Positions 49,539 through 58,022 of a stretch of DNA of 64,000 nucleotides are shown here, piece after piece. The translations under genes and the position numbers were made by a program. Source of the stretch: CAZWSX01 sp964636985. GTDB taxonomy: Bacteria > Planctomycetota > Planctomycetia > Pirellulales > Pirellulaceae. The DNA lies in assembly GCA_964636985.1 (NCBI GenBank), contig CAZWSX010000010.1, positions 1 to 64,000 on the forward strand, in the 5' to 3' direction. Position 1 is the stretch's first letter; each line of letters begins with the position of its first letter. The notes under the pieces were generated by a model. The model had not been told where the DNA came from. It saw only the letters and a list, made by a program, of their open reading frames with translations, and did not search any database.

Positions 49539-50243
49539 ATGCGGTACCTCATCTGGGACTTTGACGGAACGCTGGCCGAGCGCAAAGGCATGTGGTCAGG
49601 CGCCCTTCTCGAAGCTCTGGCGAGCGAGCTACCAAATCACGAGGCGACTCCAGAGTCGATCAGGCCGTACCTTCAGACGGGCTTCCCCTGGCACGAACCA
49701 CACCACGTCCGTGACTCAGGCGTTAGCGCCGACGACTGGTGGCAGGCGATCTACCCCGTGTTCGTCCGCGCGTATTGCGAAGGACTGCGGCTGGAGTACG
49801 CGCAAGCGCAACGTCTTTGTAAAGCCGTTCGAGAGGCCTATCTCAATCCCAGTAGCTGGGCACTGTTTGACGATACGCTACCAAGCCTCAAGGTTCTAGC
49901 CGCAGCCGGTTGGAAACATGTCATCCTGTCCAACCACGTCCCCGAACTTGCTGAAATCGCGCACGCCTTGGGAATCGGCCACTTATTCGAAGCGATATTC
50001 AACTCCGCAGAAACGGGCGTCGAGAAACCTCACCCCCGCGCGTTTCAAAACGTGGTCGCTTCGCTCGGCACGTTGGAATCGGTGTGGATGATCGGCGACA
50101 ACATCACGGCCGACATAAAAGGTGCGACGGCAGTCGGGCTCCAAGCCGCGTTAGTCAGAAAGCCGCACGCCGATGCCGCAACCTATTTTGAAACGCTCGA
50201 TGAACTGGCCGCGTTCCTCACCGGATTCGCCTGCGGCGAATAG
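49539..50243 (+). CDS. HAD-superfamily hydrolase
   Basis: The 234-residue protein has all four HAD motifs: DFDGTLAERK (nucleophile D), HVILSNHVPELA (motif II S/T), GVEKPHPRAF (motif III K) and MIGDNITADIKGA (motif IV D). The helical cap lies between motif I and II, as in C1-type phosphatases. Substrates are small phosphorylated molecules. The gene is downstream of tRNA-Pro. Its last codons are made from the second copy of the ATTCGCC repeat (see 49405). Confidence 0.88.
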   Translation: MRYLIWDFDGTLAERKGMWSGALLEALASELPNHEATPESIRPYLQTGFPWHEPHHVRDSGVSADDWWQAIYPVFVRAYCEGLRLEYAQAQRLCKAVREAYLNPSSWALFDDTLPSLKVLAAAGWKHVILSNHVPELAEIAHALGIGHLFEAIFNSAETGVEKPHPRAFQNVVASLGTLESVWMIGDNITADIKGATAVGLQAALVRKPHADAATYFETLDELAAFLTGFACGE

Positions 50244-50283
50244 AGCAGTGGAAGCTGTCGACTGTCCTACTGTTCTTCAGTCT

Positions 50284-50952
50284 TCACCCCTGCCGCTTCA
50301 CCATTTCCTCCACCCAAACCGGCACGTAGGGGATAGTACATCCTTTGGACACGGGCCAGTCGCGGTAGAGGCCGATCTTCTCGCCCATCGCAACGGCGCG
50401 TTTACGCAGCTTGGGATGGTGGATGCCGATGGCGGCGAGCGTATTGTTCATCGTCCATTGCACCTCCGGCTTCGCCTTCGGCATCTCTTTCTCGATCCGA
50501 TCGAGTAGCGCGGGCAAGTCGAGGTCCTTGTCATCTTTTTTGTTCACGCGGCTCGCCGTGAAGTTCCAACCCGCCCGGGCGGCCCAGCGGTCCTTCGCCT
50601 TCATCCACTTCTCGCGCAGTGTTTCCCTTTCGGGATGCTGTGCAACCACGTAAGAATTCAGCCAGTCCGCCACCTGCGCGCAGGTGACGGAGCGAGTCAA
50701 CTTATCGACCTCGTCGGCCGAGAGTGCCTTAGGCTTGATGATCAGCGTCGCGAGCAACTGCGCTTCGACATTGCCCGTCTCCCAAAGCTTGAGCGCCAGT
50801 TCGTGATCGCTCTTGAGCTTGTTGGCGATCACTCGGATGTCGCCCAACTTCACGCCGAACTGGTTGTCGGGCGCGCCGGCCTTGGTGTTATGGGCACGGC
50901 GGGCTTTGTCGCCAAGGGATTCAAGCTGCGCTAGGATTTCTTTGACTGTCAT
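50284..50952 (-). CDS. DNA alkylation repair protein (AlkD-like HEAT repeat)
   Basis: The start at 50952 (MTVKEILAQLESLGDKARRAHN) follows the family. It is an all-helical HEAT-repeat protein, with VKLGDIRVIANKLKSDHELALKLWETGNVEAQLLA, CAQVADWLNSYVVAQHPE and WTMNNTLAAIGIHHPKLRKRAVAMGEKIGLYRDWPVSKGCTIPYVPVW; such glycosylases remove positively charged 3-methyladenine or 7-methylguanine without base flipping. It starts 25 bases downstream of the GrpB-Nudix gene, so the two are probably one transcript with a shared base-damage or nucleotide-hygiene theme (inference). Confidence 0.87.
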   Translation of the reverse strand: MTVKEILAQLESLGDKARRAHNTKAGAPDNQFGVKLGDIRVIANKLKSDHELALKLWETGNVEAQLLATLIIKPKALSADEVDKLTRSVTCAQVADWLNSYVVAQHPERETLREKWMKAKDRWAARAGWNFTASRVNKKDDKDLDLPALLDRIEKEMPKAKPEVQWTMNNTLAAIGIHHPKLRKRAVAMGEKIGLYRDWPVSKGCTIPYVPVWVEEMVKRQG

Positions 50953-50977
50953 GCCCTCGATTATACGTGCGGCGACG

Positions 50978-51925
50978 TTACCCCTGCCGAATGCCAGCAA
51001 TTCTCATTGCCAAATCTTCAGGAAACACCAGCTCGGCGGTGTTTTCGAGTTCATGCACATCCCACCAACGCATTTCCAAGATGCCTTCGTTCCCGTGAAT
51101 TTCTTCCACCTCACGGCTAAACACGACTTCGCCATGAACCGGGACGAGAAAAAACGTCTCGGTCTGCGATAACGGTCGCCCGGCAAAACTGAAAAAAGCA
51201 TGTCGGACCCACAACAGCGAGAGGTCGTCGACTTCCAGCCCCAACTCCTCTCGGGCCTCTCGCTTGGCTGCCATTCGCAGCGTTTCACCCGCTTCGACGC
51301 CGCCGCCCGGCGTCCCCCACCACTCGCGGCCAAATCCCTCCGTGTAGCGAAACAACAAGACCCGCCCCGCCTCATCGAGCAGAATAAGGCGCGCCGCGGT
51401 GCGAATTCGGACTCCCTCGATCCAAGCCAGCGCCTTCGCTTCGACGTCCTTGATGAAGCTACCTTTCCCGTCCATGTAAGCTTCAACGTCGTTGGGATGC
51501 GCTTCCGCCAGGCGACGCTTCAGATCCGAGTACTGGGCCGCGGGTTCCGGATGCGCTCGCAGGTAATCCCGGAACGCCAGGTGTCGCAGCACTTGCGGCG
51601 AACCAGTTTCGAAGGCGTGAACCTGCTCCGTCCGCTCGCCATTGGAATCGTTTCTGCGGAAGTAGCGCCGACCGGTGATGCCAAACTCGCCAAGGCCTTC
51701 GTATCCGAGAGTGCTCATCTGCTCAGCCGTTGCGTCCAATCGAGTCAGATCTCGCACGGTGACGAGCATGTCGATGATTGGCTTGGCATAGATGCCTGGG
51801 ACAGACGTGCTTCCGATATGGTGGATCGCAAGCAGGTTGTCGCCCATCACCGCGGCGACTTCTTCGGAGGCCGCGAGAAATGATTGGGGCCACTGTTCGT
51901 TGGGTGGGACGACGCGCACTCGCAT
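50978..51925 (-). CDS. GrpB-domain/Nudix-domain fusion protein
   Basis: Residues 1-165 form a GrpB/UPF0157 nucleotidyltransferase-fold domain (NEQWPQSFLAASEEVAAVM, HHIGSTSVPGIYAKPIIDMLV, FRDYLRAHPEPAAQYSDLKR). Residues 175-310 form a Nudix hydrolase with box GGGVEAGETLRMAAKREAREELGL, where the REAREEL motif is complete. The two domains are in one frame without a stop. Nudix enzymes cleave nucleoside diphosphates linked to other moieties; the GrpB partner may carry a CoA- or nucleotide-related role. The gene precedes the AlkD-like gene. The fusion is unusual but I cannot tell how widespread it is. Confidence 0.9.
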   Translation of the reverse strand: MRVRVVPPNEQWPQSFLAASEEVAAVMGDNLLAIHHIGSTSVPGIYAKPIIDMLVTVRDLTRLDATAEQMSTLGYEGLGEFGITGRRYFRRNDSNGERTEQVHAFETGSPQVLRHLAFRDYLRAHPEPAAQYSDLKRRLAEAHPNDVEAYMDGKGSFIKDVEAKALAWIEGVRIRTAARLILLDEAGRVLLFRYTEGFGREWWGTPGGGVEAGETLRMAAKREAREELGLEVDDLSLLWVRHAFFSFAGRPLSQTETFFLVPVHGEVVFSREVEEIHGNEGILEMRWWDVHELENTAELVFPEDLAMRIAGIRQG

Positions 51926-52025
51926 GGAGGAGTTCCCGCCAAAGATTTCGACGATGCCGCGCCTGATTTGCTCCTAAGGCTGCTTACCCGCCAGGAGCCG
52001 ATCGCGACTGATCACAGCACTTGAA

Positions 52026-52355
52026 TCACTTGTCTGGGACATCGGCGATTTTTCCTTCAGTCGCACTCTGAATTTGGCGCACGGCCTCATGCCATTCCGC
52101 CGACGCGAGCGCCTGCTTCATGATGCGGGGCAAATCGACGTTCCGCCCCCAGGTATAGCCTCCGTCGCGCGACTCTTTCAAGTAGTCGTGCCAAGCTTGC
52201 AAATCGTAACCAAAGTCCTTGCCCGAAAGCTTAACGAGCCCGTCGTGGCCTGCCTCAATGCGTGAGGCCAGGCTGTCGTAGTCCGTTTCCGCGAAGCGAG
52301 GAAGACATTCGCCGCAGAGAAGCCAAACGGCCATTTGAGCAGGGTAGAGTCGCAT
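52026..52355 (-). CDS. Hypothetical protein
   Basis: The 109-residue protein (start MRLYPAQMAVWLLCGE) has no recognised domain. It is rich in acidic and aromatic residues, e.g. FAETDYDSLASRIEAGHDGL and GYDLQAWHDYLKESRDGGYTWGRNVD. It has no signal peptide or membrane segment, so it should be cytoplasmic. The frame has normal composition and an isolated position between a repair-type pair and an SDR gene; I cannot suggest a role. Confidence 0.55.
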   Translation of the reverse strand: MRLYPAQMAVWLLCGECLPRFAETDYDSLASRIEAGHDGLVKLSGKDFGYDLQAWHDYLKESRDGGYTWGRNVDLPRIMKQALASAEWHEAVRQIQSATEGKIADVPDK

Positions 52356-52445
52356 AGCCGAACATTGTACTCGGCCATCCAAGAACTATTCCTTGCCGGC
52401 GGAACGTGCGTGATTTGCGCAAGGGGCTAGTTGTCGGGACAATGA

Positions 52446-53198
52446 TCAACGAAACCCGCCCGAGACAACCAGCGTCTGCCCCGTGACCCACGCCGCGTCG
52501 TCCGAGACCACGAACGCAACAACCGAAGCGATGTCCTGCGGCTGGCCGAGGCGTCCCAGCGGCGTTTGCCCTTTAACCTGCGTCGCCATTTCGCTCTCGG
52601 TGATGCCTTGCGAATGCGTTCCCTCAGTTTCGACCATGCCAGGATTCACCGAGTTCACTCGGACCTTGCGCGGCCCCAGTTCCTTGGCGAGCGACAACGA
52701 GATGGTGTCGACCGCGCCCTTGGTCGCACTATAGACCGAGGCACCGGCCGGCGCCGAAGTCGCGACCACAGACCCGATGTTCACGATATTCCCGCCGTCT
52801 GGGCCAAATTGCTTCACAGCCTCGCGCGTTGCTAAAAACAGCCCAAGGACGTTGAGATCGAACATGCGGCGGTACTGCGATTCCTCGAATTGATCGATGG
52901 CGCCGAATTCATAGACACCCGCATTGTTAACCAGGATGTCGACGCGGCCGACGGCCTTGGTCGCTTCGGCGAACAGTCGCTTGACGTCGGCCTCCTTCGC
53001 CACATCCGCCTGAACGGCAACCGCCTTTCCGCCTGCCTTGGTGATGGCTTCAACCACCTTATCCGCGCCCGCCTTGCTCGACGCGTAGTTCACGACGACC
53101 GCCGCGCCCTCCGCGGCCAAACGACGGGCGATTTCGGCCCCGATCCCTTTCGATGCCCCGGTGACCAAGGCGACTTTCCCGGCGAGTTTCTGGGACAT
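52446..53198 (-). CDS. Short-chain dehydrogenase/reductase
   Basis: The start at 53198 has GGAGAG 9 bases upstream. VALVTGASKGIGAEIARRLA is the NAD(P) motif (TGxxxGIG), followed by NNAG, the catalytic IGSVVAT serine, YSATKGAV with Tyr and Lys (YxxxK), and the typical NPGMVETEG. It is a classical SDR, closest to FabG-like 3-oxoacyl reductases, though the substrate could be any alcohol. A TetR gene points the other way from it; a palindromic site lies between, so induction by a ligand of that TetR is likely. Confidence 0.93.
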   Translation of the reverse strand: MSQKLAGKVALVTGASKGIGAEIARRLAAEGAAVVVNYASSKAGADKVVEAITKAGGKAVAVQADVAKEADVKRLFAEATKAVGRVDILVNNAGVYEFGAIDQFEESQYRRMFDLNVLGLFLATREAVKQFGPDGGNIVNIGSVVATSAPAGASVYSATKGAVDTISLSLAKELGPRKVRVNSVNPGMVETEGTHSQGITESEMATQVKGQTPLGRLGQPQDIASVVAFVVSDDAAWVTGQTLVVSGGFR

Positions 53199-53285
53199 AA
53201 CTTTCTCTCCTTCGTTGTGCGGAAACAGTTTCATACCGATGAGTACAAAATAGGCGCCGCGTCCTTGATAGTCAAGCGGGAATAA

Positions 53286-53301
53286 TGTACCATTTAGTAC
53301 A
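53286..53301. promoter_or_regulatory. Candidate TetR operator between SDR and TetR genes
   Basis: TGTAC-N6-GTACA lies in the 133-base divergent gap. An additional AGTACA half-site is found near 53242. Inverted repeats of this type are usual TetR targets. The match is by symmetry only. Confidence 0.5.
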
Positions 53302-53331
53302 GTAATCTTCTTGAACGGGGAGAACGGAGCG

Positions 53332-53934
53332 ATGCACGCAGGCCGGCCGCGGGAATTTGATCCGGAAAAGGCACTCGATCAGGCCCTCAAAGTCTTCTGG
53401 CGCAAGGGTTTCGAAGGGGCCTCGCTCACCGACCTGACGGAAGCGATGGGAATCAACCGCCCTAGCCTTTACGCGACCTTTGGCGACAAAGCGGCCCTCT
53501 TCCGCAAGGCAATCGATCGCTACGTCGAAGTCCAGGCAAGCCACGTCCGGGCCGCACTCGAAGAGCCGACGGCCCGGAAGGTCGTGGAAAAACTGTGGAG
53601 CGGGAACATCGCTCTCGTCCGCAATCCGCGCAATCCGCGTGGTTGTTTCCTCGTCCAAGGCGCCCTAGCGTGCAGCGAAGAAGGTCATGCCCTGCAAAAG
53701 GCCATGGCGCAGCAGCGCAGCGGCGGCGAAGCCCTGCTCCGAAAACGATTCGAACGAGCAATCGAGGAGGGCGATCTGCCGCGAGGAATCGATGCCGCAA
53801 ATCTTGCCCGCTACGTGGCGACCGTCTCCTACGGCATCGCCGTTCAGGCCGTGGGTGGCGCTTCGGCAGACGAACTAACGGCCACGGCAGAAATCGCCCT
53901 TCAAGCACTTCCAATTGCGAAGGCTCGCGGGTAA
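53332..53934 (+). CDS. TetR-family transcriptional regulator
   Basis: ATG at 53332 has GGAG near position -7. The HTH is GRPREFDPEKALDQALKVFWRKGFEGASLTDLTEAMGINRPSLYATFGDKAALFRKAI, the canonical TetR N-terminus. The C-terminal ligand domain contains RNPRGCFLVQGALAC and a helical tail, similar to YxaF/TetR_C-type proteins. It is divergent from the SDR gene, and the pair is a common local-regulator arrangement. It very probably represses both genes until an aldehyde or ketone is present. Confidence 0.92.
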   Translation: MHAGRPREFDPEKALDQALKVFWRKGFEGASLTDLTEAMGINRPSLYATFGDKAALFRKAIDRYVEVQASHVRAALEEPTARKVVEKLWSGNIALVRNPRNPRGCFLVQGALACSEEGHALQKAMAQQRSGGEALLRKRFERAIEEGDLPRGIDAANLARYVATVSYGIAVQAVGGASADELTATAEIALQALPIAKARG

Positions 53935-53969
53935 CGGCCCGTCAACTCGACTTCCTGGAAGGGGCTACG

Positions 53970-56924
53970 CTACTCAGAATCCGCGCGCCCTCGCCGCGTC
54001 ATTAGCATTGCCTGAAGATCTTTGAGCGGCACCGGCTTCACCAGGTGGCCGTCGCAGCCCGCGGAACGAGAGCGCTCCCGATCGTTTTCTTGCCCCCAAC
54101 CGGTGAGGGCGATGATCGTGATTTCCTTACCCCAGGGCTGTTCTCGAATGCGACGGGTCGCGTCCAAGCCGTTGAGCACCGGCATGCCAACGTCCATCAG
54201 GATGACGTCAGGAAGAAATGCCTCCGCCGCTGCGACTGCTTCCGAACCGTCATGGGCGGTTTGAATCTCGTGACCGAGAAGACGCAGCAAGGTCGCCAGC
54301 GACTCCGCTCCATCCTTGTTGTCGTCCACCACCAGAATGCGGTGGGACGGCCCGCGAACTTGCGACTCGGCCCTCGCGGGGCGCGACGTCTCCAAGCGCT
54401 CGGCCTCAGGCAACATGACGGTGAAAGTCGCGCCGCGTCCTTCCCCATCGCTCGCGGCCGATACCGTTCCGCCATGCATTTCGACCAGCCCTTTCACGAG
54501 CGCGAGGCCAATCCCCAGGCCGCCTGCTCGTCGCTCCAGACCGCGATCCACCTGGCTGAACATATCGAAAATCGTTGGCAGCGCGTGGGCGGGAATTCCG
54601 ATCCCAGTGTCCCGCACCATGACTTCGATATGGCTGTTGACGCGTTCCGCCGAGAGCCACACTCGCCCGCCGGTCGGCGTATACTTCGCACTGTTGGTGA
54701 GCAGGTTGGCGAACACTTGCGCCATCCGCGTGAGATCGGCGTCCAGTGCGACGGGCGTCGCCGGCAGCGCCACCGTAAGCTCATGGCGGGCGGCATCCAG
54801 AAGCGGTCGCGCCGTCTCGACCGCGCTCGTCACAACTTCCTTGAGCGATATCCTCGCGCGCCGCAATTCCATCTTGTTGCGATTGATCCGCGAGATATCG
54901 AGCAGATCGTCGATCAGCCGTACCATGTGCGCCAACTGGCGATCCATGACGTCGCGGGCCCAGTTCAATTGTTCCGCATCGCCATCGGCCAGCCGCAGCA
55001 CTTGCAGGCCATTGCGGATAGGAGCCAATGGATTGCGCAACTCGTGCGCCAACAGTGCGATGAAATCATCCTTCTGTCGGTCTGCTTCGCGTAGCTCCTG
55101 GATAAGTCTCAGCCGCTCGTAGGCCACGGTCACATAGTGGCAAATGGTTCGCAGGAACTCGACCTCGTCCGCTTCGAACGTGTCGCGCGTACGACTGGCA
55201 AACGACAACGTGCCAAGCAACCGATCGCCCGCGAGCAGCGGGTTGCAAGTGTACGCGCGGATGCCGAAGCCTTTGACAAGCTGCACGCGCGGGTCGTCGG
55301 AATCCTGGATGCACGTCGCCGTCATGGCCCGCTTGTTCACCGCGACGGTGCCGCAAATAGCCTGGCCAAACTCCAATCGCTGGATGGTGTTGGCAACTTC
55401 CTGGGGAATGCCTAAGCACGATTCCAATCGCAAATACGTGCCCGAATCGTGCACCATGAAGTTGAAGTACGTATCGAGTCCGAAGTGGGGCGCAATTTTT
55501 TTGAATAACCCGCGCATCATCGCGTCGGGTTCTTCGGTGGTCAGCAAAACTGCTGCGGCCTCCCAAAGCAACCGCAGCCGTTCAGACTGTTTGCGAAGCC
55601 CATCCTCAAATCCTCGCCGCGCCGTGATGTCCTGCACCACGCCGTGCATTCTCAGCAAACGTCCGTCGGCGTCGTACACGCCGCGGCCGCGGGCGGCGAC
55701 CCACATCGGCGCTCCACCAGGGCGCAGCACTCGGTACTCGATGTCGTAGTCGACCCGGTCGGCCATCGCTTGCGCGGCGGTCTGGCGCGCTAAATCGCGA
55801 TCCGCCTCATGAAGCAGCGATCGCAGCTGCTCGCGATTGTGCGGAATCCCCGGCTCGACCCCGTAGATCTCGCCTGCCTTGGCGGAGAGGACCATATTGT
55901 CGGTGGCCGGGTCCCACTCCCACGTGCCAAGATTGCCCGCATCCAAAGCCAAGGCCAGCTTTTCGACGAGCCGTGTCGTTCCCGACTCGGCTTGCTTCCG
56001 CTCCGTCACATCGCTCGCCGCCCCGAACCACTCGACGACCGTCCCCTGTTCATCAAGAACAGGAATCGCGCGCGAATAAGACCAGCCAATCGATCCATCC
56101 GCCCGCACCACGCGATGCTCGATTTGAAAGCCGCGCTTATGGCGCAATGCCTCTTCGATGGTCTGCCGGATCAGCGCATGATCCTCGGGCGGAACATACG
56201 TTTCCAGCCACGACACGCTCGGCTCTCGAGTGTCGGCGATAAACTCGCGCCCCACCAGTTGCCGCATCACTCTGAAATCGGCGCTCATGCGACAGACCGC
56301 GTCGGAACTGGCTGTCACGAGCGCTCGAAATCGTTCCTCGCTTTCCCGCAGCGAACGCTCAGCGGCCTCAGCCTGCTCGAGCCGCGTCAACGTTTGGATC
56401 GCCGCGCCGGCAAAGCGCGTCAAGCTTGTGACCAGCCGGAGATCCTCCGAGTCGAATTGCGTCTCGGCCGAATGCGATACCACCCACACCGTACCAACGG
56501 CCTTGCCATCCTGATGGAACGGCACCAGCAAAACTTCGTGGACGGGCGGGCAAAGTTCCGCGACGTACGGAAACACTCGGACCAGGTCCACCATCAATTG
56601 GGGAGCATTGCGATCGAGAACGGTTCCGCACGGGCTAAACGTGCGAGGCGTGGTAGTACCCAGATAGGCTGCATAGTGGCCAGCCGTCGCCCGCCAGCGA
56701 AACACGCTTTCCTCGTTGTCCGACTCGAAGACACTGATACCGGCGGACCCTGCCTTGCACAGCTTCAAAGCCGTTTCGGCCAGCTGTTGCAGGACACCCT
56801 TCGGCGACTCGGCCATCACAGTGGCCAGTGCTACCAGGGCTTGGTTCTCAGATTCGAAATCAGGCGCGCGGGCAGGCCGGCGCACCAGTTCCGAGGTAAT
56901 GAGAATGTCGTCTACGACTGCCAC
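53970..56924 (-). CDS. Hybrid sensor histidine kinase with GAF-PAS-PAS-GAF input and C-terminal receiver
   Basis: Domains along 984 residues: GAF (about 35-185), PAS with PAC (195-320), PAS (325-450), GAF (465-620), HisKA (632-700, HELRNPLAPIRNG with the phospho-His), HATPase (745-855, NLLTNSAKYTPTGG and DTGIGIPAH and GGLGIGLALVKGLVEMHGG) and a receiver (868-984, VVDDNKDGAES, D in ILMDVGMP, K in HLVKPVP). There are no membrane helices, so it is a soluble sensor of small ligands or redox state. It is convergent with the TetR gene. The receiver could phosphorylate the stand-alone regulator via an Hpt; none is seen. Confidence 0.93.
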   Translation of the reverse strand: MAVVDDILITSELVRRPARAPDFESENQALVALATVMAESPKGVLQQLAETALKLCKAGSAGISVFESDNEESVFRWRATAGHYAAYLGTTTPRTFSPCGTVLDRNAPQLMVDLVRVFPYVAELCPPVHEVLLVPFHQDGKAVGTVWVVSHSAETQFDSEDLRLVTSLTRFAGAAIQTLTRLEQAEAAERSLRESEERFRALVTASSDAVCRMSADFRVMRQLVGREFIADTREPSVSWLETYVPPEDHALIRQTIEEALRHKRGFQIEHRVVRADGSIGWSYSRAIPVLDEQGTVVEWFGAASDVTERKQAESGTTRLVEKLALALDAGNLGTWEWDPATDNMVLSAKAGEIYGVEPGIPHNREQLRSLLHEADRDLARQTAAQAMADRVDYDIEYRVLRPGGAPMWVAARGRGVYDADGRLLRMHGVVQDITARRGFEDGLRKQSERLRLLWEAAAVLLTTEEPDAMMRGLFKKIAPHFGLDTYFNFMVHDSGTYLRLESCLGIPQEVANTIQRLEFGQAICGTVAVNKRAMTATCIQDSDDPRVQLVKGFGIRAYTCNPLLAGDRLLGTLSFASRTRDTFEADEVEFLRTICHYVTVAYERLRLIQELREADRQKDDFIALLAHELRNPLAPIRNGLQVLRLADGDAEQLNWARDVMDRQLAHMVRLIDDLLDISRINRNKMELRRARISLKEVVTSAVETARPLLDAARHELTVALPATPVALDADLTRMAQVFANLLTNSAKYTPTGGRVWLSAERVNSHIEVMVRDTGIGIPAHALPTIFDMFSQVDRGLERRAGGLGIGLALVKGLVEMHGGTVSAASDGEGRGATFTVMLPEAERLETSRPARAESQVRGPSHRILVVDDNKDGAESLATLLRLLGHEIQTAHDGSEAVAAAEAFLPDVILMDVGMPVLNGLDATRRIREQPWGKEITIIALTGWGQENDRERSRSAGCDGHLVKPVPLKDLQAMLMTRRGRADSE

Positions 56925-57120
56925 GCAGCGAATCCAGGTGAGTTCATGGATTTACCGCTGGACGCCACTCTTCGGAGGAATGGCGAGCGGTTAGGCCTTG
57001 GATCGACGCCCCCAAGGGCCAAATAGTCGCGTCAAAGAGGTCGATTTTACTATTTGGCGAATTCAAGTCCAGAGAACGGCGAGGGCTGTTTTTGGCATTC
57101 ACATTGCCATGAAACGCGGA

Positions 57121-57807
57121 CTATTTCGTCTCAGGAGGAGAACGTCGCTGCCAAGCAAATTTGGGAATGCAAAGGCGATTAGAAAACCGGCAATCCCACT
57201 CCACCATCAGGCCTACTTCCGATAACTCCGTTTCGATGATCTGCGCGATCTTCGGCCCGTTGGACCTTTCCAGCACCGCATCACAAGGTCCGAACGAAAG
57301 AAAGAGCGGCCCGCCCCGAACGACCCGCTCCAAGTCCTGGCCATGATAAAAACAATACCCGATCAGCTCATCCTGCTTCGGATGACCTGCATAGATGCCG
57401 CGAAAGTCGTCGTAACCATCGCGTTCCGTGTCGCCGGCATTATGGACCGACACGACGCCCAGCTCGTTCAACTTGGCGAACGCCTGGTCGAGCCGATCGC
57501 AATCGGTCATCTCGGGCCAATCCGCATGACTCGTTCGCCAGCGATCGATGCTCGAATCGATTGCCAGTCGAACGGAATTTTCGTCCAGTTCACCCGGTTT
57601 ACGCCACTCCTCGCATACGATCTTAAAAACCCGGTCCCGATTCCAAAGGGACGAATCTACCAACGCATCAATCTTCTCAAGAACCTTCGCGTCGAGCTGC
57701 GTTGTTGCCCGCGACAGACCGGCGACGGCCTGTTTAGGAGAGGTGCTGGCCGCGGGGGAGCAGCCAAGGCTCGACGCTACCAGCACCAACACGAGAAGTC
57801 GATCCAT
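57121..57807 (-). CDS. Lipoprotein with DUF6891-like domain
   Basis: MDRLLVLVLVASSLGCSPAAST has a lipobox (SLGC), so C16 is lipidated and the protein anchored to a membrane. The rest (about residues 50-225) includes WPEMTDCDRLDQAFAKLNELGVVSVHNAGDTERDG, GYCFYHGQDLERVVRGGPLFLSFG and GPKIAQIIETELSEVGLMVEWDC, which fit DUF6891. The role is unknown. It lies alone, with a promoter for the next gene in the opposite direction behind it. Confidence 0.75.
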   Translation of the reverse strand: MDRLLVLVLVASSLGCSPAASTSPKQAVAGLSRATTQLDAKVLEKIDALVDSSLWNRDRVFKIVCEEWRKPGELDENSVRLAIDSSIDRWRTSHADWPEMTDCDRLDQAFAKLNELGVVSVHNAGDTERDGYDDFRGIYAGHPKQDELIGYCFYHGQDLERVVRGGPLFLSFGPCDAVLERSNGPKIAQIIETELSEVGLMVEWDCRFSNRLCIPKFAWQRRSPPETK

Positions 57808-57945
57808 TCGTCAGCGCCAATGGGAGAGAGTGAATCGTTGATGCCCCGGCGTCATGAACATAGGCAGATCGCGAAAATCTATCAAGCTGCCTGAGAAGAA
57901 AGTCGGGAGAGAACTGTAAACAGGTGTTCCCGATTCTGGCAATAC

Positions 57946-57975
57946 TTGACTGGTAAGAGATTACTTACGTATATT
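57946..57975 (+). promoter_or_regulatory. Promoter with an inverted repeat in the spacer, before the membrane propeller gene
   Basis: TTGACT (57946-57951) and TATATT (57970-57975) are separated by 18 bases. The spacer holds GTAAG-N6-CTTAC, an inverted repeat where a repressor would block RNA polymerase. It ends 47 bases before the ATG at 58023. Confidence 0.6.
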
Positions 57976-58022
57976 GAACGCTCCATTCCAGGCAGCAAGT
58001 TGCAAGCAAGTGAGGCCAGACC

